From Gracilaria gracilis (Eukaryota; Rhodophyta; Florideophyceae; Gracilariales; Gracilariaceae): a stretch of 64,000 nt of DNA. How positions within the stretch are numbered: position 1 is the stretch's first letter; every line of letters begins with the position of its first letter. The position numbers and the translations under genes are program-made. The DNA lies in assembly GCA_030374805.1 (NCBI GenBank), contig JARGSG010000197.1, forward strand, positions 744,001 through 808,000, given 5' to 3'. Shown here one piece after another: positions 30,015-39,866 of the stretch. Under the pieces are notes generated by a model. That model was not told the origin of the DNA and did not search any database. It saw only the letters and a program-made list of their open reading frames with translations.

Positions 30015-31838
30015 CTACACATTGGCAACACGCTGCACTGTCTCCGTTGTCACTCCCGCCACAGGAGCGGTCTTCGCTGCAAGCTTAATGGTGTCCTTGG
30101 AGTCCACAGCGCCAACCACACTTTCAGCCGTCGCATCTTTGAGGACGGCGTGCCCAGGGTGATCAGGCAAGAGCTCATCGTACACGTTGTTCGTATTCTC
30201 TGCAATATTATCCCAAGAGAACTGATAAGCCGCCTTTACACGGCCTCTCTCCCCCATATAGCGCATATGCTCAAAGTTATTAAACGCGTTGCAAATACCC
30301 CACGCTATACCTTCTGCGCTTGTATCAACCAGGTACCCATCATTGTCGTGCCACACAAACTCTCGCGGTCCGCCACTTTTCGTCACAACTACAGGTTTGT
30401 TTGAAGCCCAAGCCTCCAATGTAACGATTCCAAATGGTTCATTGCGGCTGGGTATAGCAACCAAGTCAGTAGCCTTGAACAGATCAACAAGGCTCTGACC
30501 ACTCATACTTCCAGTGAAACAAACAGACCCAGCAACGCCCAAATCATGTACTCGTGCGATTAAACCGGTTTTCATGTAACCGTCTCCAACCAACACGAAC
30601 TTCGCGTCAGGGCGAGTTACAAGAATGTTTGGAATAGCTTCAACAAGAATATCAGGTCCTTTCTGCGTTGCCATTCGACCCACGAACAAAACCATAGGAT
30701 CCATGGGACCCACACCATACTTGGAACGGACCTCTGCAGGGTCCCATAGATTACCATCATATCGCAAGCAATTGATGCCGTTGTAAACACATCGAAGCTT
30801 ATCCCAATCAAAACTATAATGTGCCTTGATTTCATCACACAACACGCCTGAAACGCCAATCACCTTGTCCGCAAGGCCGATAGCCTCCGCCTCAATGTTG
30901 CGAATTCGTTCAGATTGTCCGCCGTAAATATTATTACCGCATCGTCCAAACTCTGTAGAATGCACAGTGAACACACATCGACGATTATGATTCCTCTTAA
31001 TGTTAATAAGAGCAGAAGCAGCAAGCCAATCATGTGCATGACAAACATCAAACTGGGCGTTCATAAAGGCCTCCGTCTCCAACATGAAGTGCACCATGGC
31101 ATTACACATGTTTGTCACCTCCTGCACAAAATCCGGAGAAAGTTCAAACGATATGCGGTGCAAATGAACACCATCAATACGTTCGTACGACGGTTGACCA
31201 GCTCCAGTCCGAACATAAGCGTGCACTTCATGTCCACGACGTTCCAGACCGGCGGCCAGCTCGGTCAAGTGGGGCGCAACGCCACCAACGGCAATCGAAT
31301 GTAGAGACTCCCAAGCAAACAGGGCAATCTTAAATCGCCTATTTGCCATCTTCTGCTCCGGGGCGCCTTCCACGCCGAGAAGTGCGTCGTGTACATCATC
31401 GAAGGCATATGGAGACTTTTGCTCATACACTGGAATATCGGTTTGTTGCAAAGCGAGTTTAACTCTGTCGTGGGCAGTAGCTTCAGACGGCTTCGTGGCG
31501 GGGGGCTTAGTAACGGTGGGCTTAGTAGCGGTTGGCTTGGTAGCGGTTGGCTTGGTAGCGGTTGGCTTGGTAGCGGTTGGCTTGGTAGCGGTGGGCTTGG
31601 TAGCGGTGGGCTTGGTAGCGGTGGGCTTGGTAGCGGTGGGCTTTGTCGCTATAGGCTTTGTCGCCGTGGGCTTTGTCGCCGCGGGCTTTGTTGCAGACGG
31701 CTTTGATGCAGTTGACGTTGTTGTAGACTGCTTTGGCACAGACGGTGCGGAAAGAACGGTACGCGACGCATTGTTCTCAAGCACCTGGGCGCTTTCAAGC
31801 TTCGACAAAGCAGTAGCAGAATTGCGTGGCGGGGCCAT
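30015..31838 (-). CDS. GT4-family glycosyltransferase (glycogen-synthase-like) with N-terminal TKPTA repeats
   Basis: Predicted retaining, GT-B fold glycosyltransferase of 607 aa using a nucleotide sugar. The catalytic part starts at about residue 165 with RRFKIALFAWESLHSIAVGG and VAPHLTELAAGLERRGHEVH, the opening of bacterial and archaeal GT4 enzymes annotated as glycogen synthases. It continues with CHAHDWLAASALINIKRN, VFVGRMATQKGPDILVEAIP and the E-x7-E donor-site motif in SRNEPFGIVTLEAWASNKPV. Red algae make floridean starch and many galactans, so storage glucan or wall glycan are both possible substrates, unproven. The N-terminal 160 residues are a Thr/Lys/Pro/Ala repeat tract not needed for the fold. 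The ATG at 31836-31838 was chosen over an upstream TTG. The domain's bacterial look suggests old horizontal transfer. Confidence 0.8.
   Translation of the reverse strand: MAPPRNSATALSKLESAQVLENNASRTVLSAPSVPKQSTTTSTASKPSATKPAATKPTATKPIATKPTATKPTATKPTATKPTATKPTATKPTATKPTATKPTATKPTVTKPPATKPSEATAHDRVKLALQQTDIPVYEQKSPYAFDDVHDALLGVEGAPEQKMANRRFKIALFAWESLHSIAVGGVAPHLTELAAGLERRGHEVHAYVRTGAGQPSYERIDGVHLHRISFELSPDFVQEVTNMCNAMVHFMLETEAFMNAQFDVCHAHDWLAASALINIKRNHNRRCVFTVHSTEFGRCGNNIYGGQSERIRNIEAEAIGLADKVIGVSGVLCDEIKAHYSFDWDKLRCVYNGINCLRYDGNLWDPAEVRSKYGVGPMDPMVLFVGRMATQKGPDILVEAIPNILVTRPDAKFVLVGDGYMKTGLIARVHDLGVAGSVCFTGSMSGQSLVDLFKATDLVAIPSRNEPFGIVTLEAWASNKPVVVTKSGGPREFVWHDNDGYLVDTSAEGIAWGICNAFNNFEHMRYMGERGRVKAAYQFSWDNIAENTNNVYDELLPDHPGHAVLKDATAESVVGAVDSKDTIKLAAKTAPVAGVTTETVQRVANV
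31487..31712. repeat. 15-bp coding minisatellite (TKPTA repeat)
   Basis: About a dozen tandem 15-bp units read as ATKPT/TATKP on the minus strand within the N-terminus of the GT4 gene. The central units are nearly identical (GGTAGCGGTTGGCTT on the plus strand), while outer units diverge into ATKPI, VTKPP and ATKPA, the usual picture of recent internal expansion. Every unit is a multiple of three, so copy-number changes keep the frame. Confidence 0.9.
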
Positions 31839-32381
31839 CTCGCAAGCGGCGACCAAACAACGTGAAGGCGCAACTCGTTCTCAACACTCGACGCAGCGCT
31901 TCGGCGGCTGAAGAAGACGACCGTGGGAGGAAGGTAAAATATGCACATTGGCAGTGGGCACTTGCGCGCCACACAAACGCGTCGCGAGATGCGGGCGTGA
32001 GCAATGGAATATGGGAAAGCGTTGACAGTGGATTCCTGCCAGTTGTACGCCGACAAGTGGTGGATCAAGTGGCGGCCGCGCGTGGGCGCTCGCGCGCCAC
32101 CTGATCTGCTCGAGGTGGCGGATATTTGGCGGAACGTGCGGAGCGCACAAGGCTTTGGTTCATCCTTCTGCCGTCGCAAGAGTCACTGACTGGCTGCTGT
32201 GCTGTCTCGCGCGCAACTGGTGGTGGCCCAAGTGCCGCCTTGATGAGTCGCGCGGTGCGACGTCCACTTGGCCGCCGCCCGTTTGTTTGAATCCGCCACC
32301 TTTCCCATGTGCATTGTTCATGATCTGCGCTACGTGGCCGGAGAAAAAACATGTGTTAAACATGGAAATGAAGCAAGTTCG
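31839..32381. other. Intergenic region between GT4 gene and the MULE
   Basis: Should hold the GT4 promoter. No TATA box or repeat stands out and no coding sequence is supported. Confidence 0.35.
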
Positions 32382-32390
32382 GTTCAGAAC
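32382..32390. repeat. Left target-site duplication of the MULE
   Basis: GTTCAGAAC, identical to 38145-38153 on the other side of the element. Nine bases is the usual Mutator-superfamily duplication length. Confidence 0.85.
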
Positions 32391-32564
32391 GGAGACCGGA
32401 GATCCTACGCACCGTAGGGGTCGTAGAAAACACGCTCGGAACCTCCCTTTATATGATACAAATTACAGAGGATCCTCCCTTAACGACGGAGGTGTTCTTC
32501 ACCAATAGACCACAGCCACGTCAGTAGAACCTCCCTGGCGCCACTCGTGATTGGCCTTCTTCAA
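32391..32564. repeat. Left terminal inverted repeat of the MULE
   Basis: About 174 bp that match the reverse complement of 37971-38144 with roughly six mismatches by eye, three of them at bases 3-5. Shared inner segments include CGGAGATCCTACGCACCGTA and the conserved CCCTTTATATGATACAAATT. Just inside, 32622-32651 (CACTTGAAAGCGCGCG) has a looser inverted partner at about 37864-37895, so an older repeat may have extended about 260 bp. Confidence 0.93.
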
Positions 32565-32915
32565 ATCGCGTGACCTGCCTTGGCTTCGTCACTTCAAAGC
32601 GCTCTTTGCCTCCTTTGCCTCCGTCACTTGAAAGCGCGCGCATTTTCAAAAGGACCAGTGAGACAACCACAACCTGAAGCCAGGCCACCCACAAAGACAA
32701 CTCAACTCATCCAGGCCGCCCACACAGACCTAATCACCCCAAAAACTTCCCACTGCAACCAACCCCGATTGAAGAACACGATTATAGGCCACAGCGAAAA
32801 CTCCCTACGCTAAGCAGAAAACAAGGCACTATCTGTTTACCCTCTCTCTTGTAAGTACCATATCCATCAACACCTCCTTTTATATGAAAACGATAATAAA
32901 CACTAACTAATGTCT

Positions 32916-35900
32916 CTAATTGCCACCGTATGCATTGTCTGGGTGATGCACAACAGCTAAGGCCCTATTAATCGCTTCTGCTGGAGTTCCTCTGGCGTTT
33001 TCGGCGTTTCGAACACTCAATAAGTCAACGGCTTCACAAGAACGGTCTATTGCTGTCGTGTTTCCATTGTTTTCATCCAGCTTTTGCCGTTTCGAGCTAC
33101 CGCGCTCTAGGAAAGACTTCTTTCTCTTTCTAGCCTTTGAACCGAGACCAGGGTTTGGATTTTTGAGGACCACATTTGCAGCATGCGAATGCTGCGTAGG
33201 AAGGTCTGGTACGAATGCTAGCGTTTTTAGGACGTCTTGCGGTCTGTGTGGGTATCTCCCAGAGTTCAGATCCCTCAATCCCTTATTGAGATACTGCTGC
33301 AAACTTTGAAGTGCTACGCTCCCATAGCTTTGGGCAACTCGATGCATCTGGTCACACAGTGACTTGCAGTCCGCATATGATGCGTAAGAAGATATCTCTT
33401 TTGCTTTCTGGGCGGTGAGTTCTGCCAGAACCTCCCGGGCTCCTTCTCTTCTTGGAATTCGTGCTGAAGTTGGAGTTTCACTTGCGTTTCCATCGTGAGA
33501 TTCCGGAGGATGGTGGTCTGGAAGTGACCCTGTGGCTGTTTCCCGCAGCTTCAAAATGTCCGTGAGTGTCCAGTACTCCGGACATCTGTTCCAATAGGGA
33601 TGCCAAAGGTCCGAGATTTGGAACTGGATGGGGAGAGTCTCTCGAACTTGCGGCCACCTGTCCACTACATCGTTGAACACTACGAGAAGGCGGGTCATGT
33701 GTGCACAAGGAATGCCCCACGCCGTCATGTTACGGCAGCTACATTTTCCAGTTATCTTATCTGGAGCTCCGGGGCGTTTTTGGAGATACGGATGATATAT
33801 CCTGTTGGAGATATTGCTTTGAGAAGCAGTGTTCCCTATCGCTGCTGACCGTTTCACGGAGAAGACAACGAGTGGTCGATCACTAGAGATTTGGAGACCC
33901 TCTACGTCGATGTCGTAGTTCAGAGGCGCATCGCGTGTGGGAAGTACGACAGCGTCGGTTACCTTGTAGTAAGCAGAATAGCGAACGCCCTTGTCCAGGA
34001 ACTGGGAAATACTATAACTCGTGAAATGTTGGGTAAGCATAGAAGCCATGTCCACAGTTAAGGGGAGTCCGGATGTCATTAAACGGTTACGCTGGGCCAC
34101 ATCATGTATTGAAGCCTTCTTTCCACGCTCGTGTTTCAAACGGGCTGTTAGGGAGGTCATGACGATGGGAACCTGGGAGAACGGGACATCATTATTCAAA
34201 ATGGAATGTCGATATCTGGAGTGAGATGCTTCAGAGTATCCGGACCCCTGGAAAAAGAATCTGTATGGGAGGTTCAGGTCCTTGTAACATCGCATAAGCA
34301 TTGAAGGATTGTCGCGATATAGGTACTTGTACCATTGCGGTACACTGCTCCTGAAGTTGTAAAAGTACCTTTGTTCCAAATTAGTTCTGCGCTCCTCGAA
34401 CTTGTCCACAGTCGTACTTTTGCGAAGCACGAACAAGTCGTTCTTCATTTGTGTAGCCATGTCCATCCTCCCTATGGACCTACACCAGCGATCGACGTTT
34501 GGGCCTTGGTTCTTGTTTAAATGCCAATCGTCCAACATTAAGTAGGAAGTAGGGAAGACTTCTCGTATACCTCCGATGAGAGACGCGCACTGATCCACCG
34601 TGAACGAGGAAGGAGATATGCGCATGCACTCCTTAAATCGTTGCAGGACCCAAACAAAGCTCACCATGGTTTCGTCTCCCATGTATCCCATAAAATAAGT
34701 GGTCAAGTTTCCTTCATTGTCCCGCCCGTTTATACTGACCAGGGGAAGGTTAAAGCGGTTTGCAATCGCTTTGCAATCCACCGAGACTCCGGGAACAATC
34801 CCATATCGCTCGTAGTCACTTCTCCAGTCTTCCAGACACCAGGCAACGTATTGCAAACCGCTCTCAACGTTCGTTCGGCAGTAAATTTGATGGCTCGAGT
34901 TGCGGGACTGTAGGTCAAGGAGGTTCTGGTACAGTCTGAGACACTCGTTATGGCGTGGGTACTGCGTATCATACATATACTTTAAACGTTTTCTGAACAG
35001 ATCCCTGTCCACCATAACACCGTACTTCGCTTCAATAAGCTTGAAGACTACGTTGTACTGTAGATGCAATGTACTGCGCAAATGCCTTGCCTCGCGCTCC
35101 ATTGCCGGTGAGAGCCTACGCCGTACTGGGTTGTTTATCGGTGGGTGGTTGTGGTGAGCTTTAGCAAAGTCAGCGGAAAATATATGCTTCCCCTTCCCCG
35201 ATTCAGACACACAAACTCTGCGAACTTTCAGGCTATAAGGACATTTGTAACCCTCGTCGAACACCCTTGCGCACTTTAGGTAACCGCGTAGCAGCACCTT
35301 CTTCTCATTCTCCTGCTTATACTTGGAATCTCGGATGAAAAGGTTGAAACCGAAGTACTCAGCCATGTACTGCAGATGTTGAAGGACTTCGTGATGTGCA
35401 CTTCCATCCATCTGATCGAGATATGCAACAAAACCACGACGCACACACTCTTCTGTAGTGTACTCCTCATTTGACGCAGAGCTGTTTGTGTTCCCCATAT
35501 TGGAGGAGGATGATGTTGAGGGAGCTCCCGCAAGAGACCCAGTATCCCCGACATTGGGGAACGCCGCACCTTCTGCAGTAGAGCCCACGGATGCGGAGCC
35601 AATCTGAGTACACAATAGGTTAGAATGTGAAGAAGTTAGCTGTGAGAAGTAGTTTTAAACTTAACCTTACCTCTTGGTTCTTCCAGGTTCGCTCTTTCCT
35701 CACTTGATCGGTTACGTCAATAACAGAACTACTGTGCTCTGAAGCTCTGTCCGTCTGTGTCCCTGTACGTATTTTCTCCACTTCAATGACTTGGGAGGAG
35801 GATTCTCGGCTGTGATTATCAACGACGCACAGGATCTCCTCACTTCGCTCACCTTCTCCACGCTCATGCTGGGTGCTCATATACTCTCCATCACTACGAC

Positions 35901-37755
35901 ATGGCTGGGAGCTCCCCATCCAATTGAGGTGGAGAGGAGGGCGAGAGGGAATGATCTGCATGAAATCTTCCCCATCGGAATCCATTCCACTCCCCACACC
36001 GGTCGTCATCTCCACATTCTCCCCCTGCTTCATCCGAGGCGTGAAGTTTATGAAGGGGATGCGGAGGTTCTTAGGGGAGTTTTTCTTTATAGTGGCTTCA
36101 ACAGCGTCCTTTCTCTTGTTCTTCTTTCCACGCATGTCACGTTCAAGACGCTCGTGGTTATGGACATTTTCTCCCGTAAGAATCCACCCGCTCCCATTCC
36201 GGAGAGCTTTTGCCATAAAGGCGGCTCTACACCCACATCCTGGGTGCTTCTTTTTATACCGGAGACACCGCAGTCTCACGTTTAGCCCATATTGCCTTGA
36301 TCTCGTAACAGTTTTACAAAACTGTACTCCATATTCATATCCCTCCGACTCACATAGGTCACGAACGTACTTCGGGAGATTTAGTACAGTCCACTTCGTG
36401 GTTGACGCCTCACGTTTCCTAGCATCCTTCTCTTGTTTGTGAGATTCATATCCCTGGCTAGGCGACTTTCCCTTCTTTTCCTTGGGCACTTCAGAACCTT
36501 TGCTTTCGTCTGCACGAGAGGGTATTAGTTCCTCAGACTCCGTATTCCCACTACAGCCCATGCCCGCTGTCTCAGCTCGCACACCTGACTCTACAGATTC
36601 CTCCGCCCTTCCTTCTCCCTCTCGTGCCTCAGCACTACCTCTCCCAGTACTACTATGTCGAGCTACATAGATCCTCTCCCTGCGCTGATAATGAATCTGC
36701 GAGACTGCCAGTTCATTTGAAATAGGTAGGAGGTGACTTACGGCCATGATCATACGCACCCGAGCTTCCACACATGCCCAGCGATACGTTTCACCCAGAT
36801 TCACGGGATGACCTGGAATGAATGAGATACTGGGTATCACCCCTCGCGTTCGGGCGAAGTGACCCATTGTGGATATAACATATGGACCACAACTGTACGT
36901 GTCCGTTTGGATCTTGTATCCCAATACATCCAACATGTAGTTCTCCTCCTTCATCACCCAATCCTTCTTCTCACGGAGTGCATGGTCAATTATCGCCGTC
37001 AACAGATATCTACATTTCTCGGGACACTGAAAACGTAGACTGTCTCCCCAGTGTATCTCCCACTTCTTCTTTTCAATCTTACGAGCCACAAACACGCCCC
37101 AATGCATATTTCGTACATTGACAGGGACAACAACCGTCGAGATTTCATTCGGACTAGAGTACAGCTTCTCTCTAAATCGCCGCTCATATCGCTCTAATGT
37201 GTTCAGCTGTTCATCTGGTGACTGGGTGTGGAACACATTGGATATATTGGCCACCCCACAACCAGTATCGGACGGTAAGAGCACAACCCCATTCTTCGGC
37301 TCCAGCTCAAGAATACCTGCATCAAGCAAGATGTTGCAAAACCATTCATGTTTTCCAGACGAATTTACCAGATTAGCACCACAATTACCTTTTTCGTCGA
37401 TAGAACAACGATGTTCTATGATCAAATAGAACCACAAACGTTTCAATTCGAGAAACCCCCGTGGGGTTTTTCTGTCGAACTGAATAGTGGTTTTCTTTGC
37501 TACAGATTTGAGAAACGACGAGAGTAAACGAACCATTTTGCCGATCATTGATATTTCCTTCGTGTTCAGATCTCGCTCGCACTTTCGTTCCGAAGCCAGT
37601 AGTTCTTTTGTGGATTTGACAGGTTTTCCATCATTGTCCACCTCATCCCCGGAGTCTTCATTCCGGGGGTCTATGAATCCTACAACAACCGCATCTAGAG
37701 GATCCTCTGGTGGGTAATGTACGGTTGGATCCGTATTGCGCCGAAAAGAGATCAT
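32916..37755 (-). CDS. Fused Ulp1-like protease / MULE transposase, two exons
   Basis: Exon 1 runs 37755-35671, a 67-nt intron 35670-35604 is removed in phase 0, and exon 2 runs 35603 to the stop at 32916, predicting about 1590 aa. Residues about 160-340 are a C48 cysteine protease with all four active-site residues: His218 (NMHWGVF), Asp238 (HWGDSLRF), Gln283 (KIQTD) and Cys289 (YSCGPYV). A first FAR1/WRKY-GCM1-like zinc domain lies at about 455-540 (GCGCRAAFMAK...VHNHERLE). A second one is at about 770-850 (CPYSLKVRRV...HHNHPPI). The transposase core follows with Asp971 (VSVDCKAIANRF) and Asp1032 (FTVDQCASLIGGIREVFP), then a DWHLNKN box where Cys is usual before W. A SWIM finger CSCRN...CAHM is at about 1316-1331. 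The start ATG at 37753-37755 is the first after an in-frame GTG. If the intron is not used, the two halves would be separate proteins. Confidence 0.85.
35604..35670 (-). other. Predicted intron joining protease and transposase frames
   Basis: On the minus strand GAG|GTAAGG at the donor and GTACTCAG|ATT at the acceptor, with TTCTAACC and GCTAAC as branch-site candidates. Without splicing, the protease frame ends 16 codons later inside the intron, and exon 2 has no ATG at its beginning (only a TTG). Both facts favour splicing. Confidence 0.75.
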
Positions 37756-37970
37756 CAAAAGAATAATAGACGGTTTAGCCACGATTCTCCAACGATGGAG
37801 ATAATCATTACCGACTGGAAGGAAAACTGCGTAAGAAAGAGCGCACTTGGCTTTTGTTCAGATTCTGAAAAAGCGCGCGCTTTCAAGTTACGGAGTAACG
37901 GAGCCATTCTATGCCCTATCAGGATGTCACGCGGCTGTGTGAGATCTTCGTTGCTCCGCAGGAAAATATC

Positions 37971-38144
37971 AAGAAGAAAGCCAATCACGAGTGGCGCTAG
38001 GGAGGTTCTACTGACGTGGCTGTGGTCTACTGGTGAAGAACACCTCCGTCGTTAAGGGAGGATCCTCTGTAATTTGTATCATATAAAGGGAGGTTCCGAG
38101 CGTGTTTTCTACGACCCCTACGGTGCGTAGGATCTCCGGGAGCC
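37971..38144. repeat. Right terminal inverted repeat of the MULE
   Basis: Inverted partner of 32391-32564. Because the gene reads leftward from here, this repeat should contain the promoter. It carries TTTATATGAT on the minus strand (about 38079-38090), a weak TATA candidate. Confidence 0.92.
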
Positions 38145-38153
38145 GTTCAGAAC
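38145..38153. repeat. Right target-site duplication of the MULE
   Basis: GTTCAGAAC, an exact copy of 32382-32390. Confidence 0.85.
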
Positions 38154-38244
38154 AGACAGTGACTTTCACTCCGATGCCCAGTTGAGGTGTTCCTTGTCAC
38201 AAAAGAGTTACATGCAGCTGCGAAGGAGAATTGAAACTATATTC

Positions 38245-38339
38245 TGCGTCCTATGGGGTTCGAACCCATGCTCACATACGTGAAACAGAACGCACACATA
38301 TCCTTGAGTCTGTCGCCTTAACCACTCGGCCAAAGACGC
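38245..38339 (-). tRNA. tRNA-Leu(CAA) with a 12-nt intron
   Basis: On the minus strand GCGTCTT pairs with AGGACGC as the acceptor stem and A is the discriminator. The D arm has A box TGGCCGAGTGG. Anticodon stem ACAGA/TCTGT holds loop CT-CAA-G, interrupted right after position 37 by GATATGTGTGCG, the canonical place for a eukaryotic tRNA intron. A variable arm TCAC-GTAT-GTGA makes it class II, and the T arm is ATGGG TTCGAAC CCCAT with the B box GGTTCGAACCC. A73 and the long arm fit leucine rather than serine. Plant and other eukaryotic tRNA-Leu(CAA) genes also carry an intron here. CCA is not encoded. Confidence 0.95.
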
Positions 38340-38849
38340 CACCGGCGCAACACACATTCCGTTGCCAAACGTCGACAAATTGGTCAGATTTTATTGAACA
38401 CTTTGGACCTGTAGTACAGGTTGAGTACATCAATGATGTACCTTCGGTATACTAGCTAGCTAGAGTTGACAAATTTGTGCAGCTTCGATAACAACTGTGT
38501 GGCCTCACTATTCTCAGCGATACACGCATATTCTGTGACCAACTTCGTCAGCCACTGCAAAAGTGAAGGAATCACTTTTAGAATTTGTGCCAACGTTCTA
38601 TTCTTACCGTGTCGATCTATTGACACTGTGCAACAACTATCTATTCGGCCTTGTCCATGTGTCTCTATCTTATTTGTGTGGTGGTTATTTGTGGACAGAA
38701 GCCACACTTGATGAGGCCAAAAAGAGACATCGCTTTCAAACAAACAAGTCTTTTGATGATCCATCATGATTGGCTTCCTCCCCATTTGCCAGTTGCCATC
38801 CTTGAGAATCCGACTATGCAAACAAGTCAATTCGAGGATTGAAACAACC

Positions 38850-39866
38850 ATGACTGTACCACAATTACGTTGCAATGGGGCGACCTTTAAATTCCGACGA
38901 TACCACGATGCAACCGACCGAGACCAAGTCAAGCGAATTTGCGCCAATCTTTACAACTCGCAAGATTACGTGCCTCGTCTTTTGCCGGCATATGCTTCTT
39001 CCAGCCGATGTGAACCTTATGTCCTAGAAGGTCCCACTGGTGTAGCTGCCTTCATCGTTGCGAGACATAGACAAGTCCTTGCGGACCACAATGCTCCCTT
39101 CTACAAAGAAATCTTTATTGAAGCTTTGAGAGTGCGAGAAGATTTACAAGGGGTTGGAGTGGCTACAAATATCCTGATAGAGGCAACAAACGCTGTCAGA
39201 TGTGCTCTTGGCAAACAACCTGACCTACACATTTTCTCTACTACCATCCCGGAAAACAAAGCCATGACTCAAGTTTTCCGCAAAGCTGGATGGAAACCTC
39301 TGAGCAACATGATCATCTGGCCGAAAGAGGATGAAATTCGCAGCCTCCAAAACACTGGCAGGTCGATGTTGGAATCTCTCGATATGGCTCACAAGATTTC
39401 CCCAAACGCCATTGCCTTAGCATCAAAATGGCGGAAGATCAACGACTCAGAAGACATCTGCTCACTTGTAGATCAACTACGGGGTAATAGTTCGCAGTTT
39501 TTGCGTCCTGGCTATTTCGTTGCTGAAGGTTTACCTTCTGCTGCTCTCTTCTTAAAAGATGAGCTTTCAAAGCGAGAAGAGCGATCAGCATGGCGACTGG
39601 ACTGTGATCAACGTCTATTAGGGTTACTGTTTATACGGCCTCATGTGCTTGAACGATCGTCAAATGCACCCCCAAACATTGTCTCCGCTTGCGTAGATGA
39701 TACCTATTCTGCTGAAAGTGCCGTAGTGTTTGCTGGAAACTTACTGAAGAAGGCTAGCTTCCAAGTATCGTTTGATGTTGGCATAAACGCGGAGAAGATG
39801 GAAAGCTCACTGTTACTCTCAAGTTTGAAAGCTACACACTTCATTGTATACAAGCACTCAAAATGA
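38850..39866 (+). CDS. GNAT acetyltransferase, NAT16/histidine N-acetyltransferase-like
   Basis: Single-exon protein of 338 aa from the ATG at 38850 (MTVPQLRCNG), or 366 aa from the in-frame ATG at 38766. The N-terminal half is a GNAT fold that transfers an acetyl group from acetyl-CoA. FKFRRYHDATDRDQVKRI is the first strand and helix, NSQDYVPRLLPAYASS resembles the family segment before the sheet, and IFIEALRVREDLQGVGVATN contains the acetyl-CoA pyrophosphate loop (Q-G-V-G-V-A). The pattern 'EALRV...GVGVA' and a second, GNAT-like C-terminal domain of about 170 aa recall vertebrate NAT16/HISAT, which acetylates free histidine. The substrate here is not known. Upstream lies the tRNA-Leu gene, so both promoters share about 500 bp. 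Confidence 0.7.
   Translation: MTVPQLRCNGATFKFRRYHDATDRDQVKRICANLYNSQDYVPRLLPAYASSSRCEPYVLEGPTGVAAFIVARHRQVLADHNAPFYKEIFIEALRVREDLQGVGVATNILIEATNAVRCALGKQPDLHIFSTTIPENKAMTQVFRKAGWKPLSNMIIWPKEDEIRSLQNTGRSMLESLDMAHKISPNAIALASKWRKINDSEDICSLVDQLRGNSSQFLRPGYFVAEGLPSAALFLKDELSKREERSAWRLDCDQRLLGLLFIRPHVLERSSNAPPNIVSACVDDTYSAESAVVFAGNLLKKASFQVSFDVGINAEKMESSLLLSSLKATHFIVYKHSK

Larger units (their letters stand above)
32391..38144 (-). mobile_element. Complete Mutator-like element (MULE) with Ulp1 protease, 5754 bp
   Basis: Bounded by long terminal inverted repeats and a perfect 9-bp direct repeat GTTCAGAAC. The one gene inside reads on the minus strand and spans two long frames joined by a predicted intron. 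Its transposase has the MULE core, a FAR1/WRKY-GCM1-like zinc domain and a SWIM finger. Its N-terminal half is a C48 (Ulp1/SENP) cysteine protease, as in plant 'Kaonashi' MULEs that captured a ULP1-like gene. No frameshifts are seen and the ends match closely, so the element is young and possibly active. It lies about 100 bp beyond the 3' end of a tRNA-Leu gene. Confidence 0.93.

Noticed and set aside
31495..31911. 138-aa plus-strand frame rich in Val-Ala-Val-Gly repeats
   Set aside because: It is only the antisense reading of the TKPTA minisatellite in the GT4 gene.
38456..38947. 163-aa minus-strand open frame overlapping the acetyltransferase start
   Set aside because: It is antisense to a well-supported gene, starts from no good context and has no recognisable motif. 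Its C-terminal part looks protein-like but I cannot support it.
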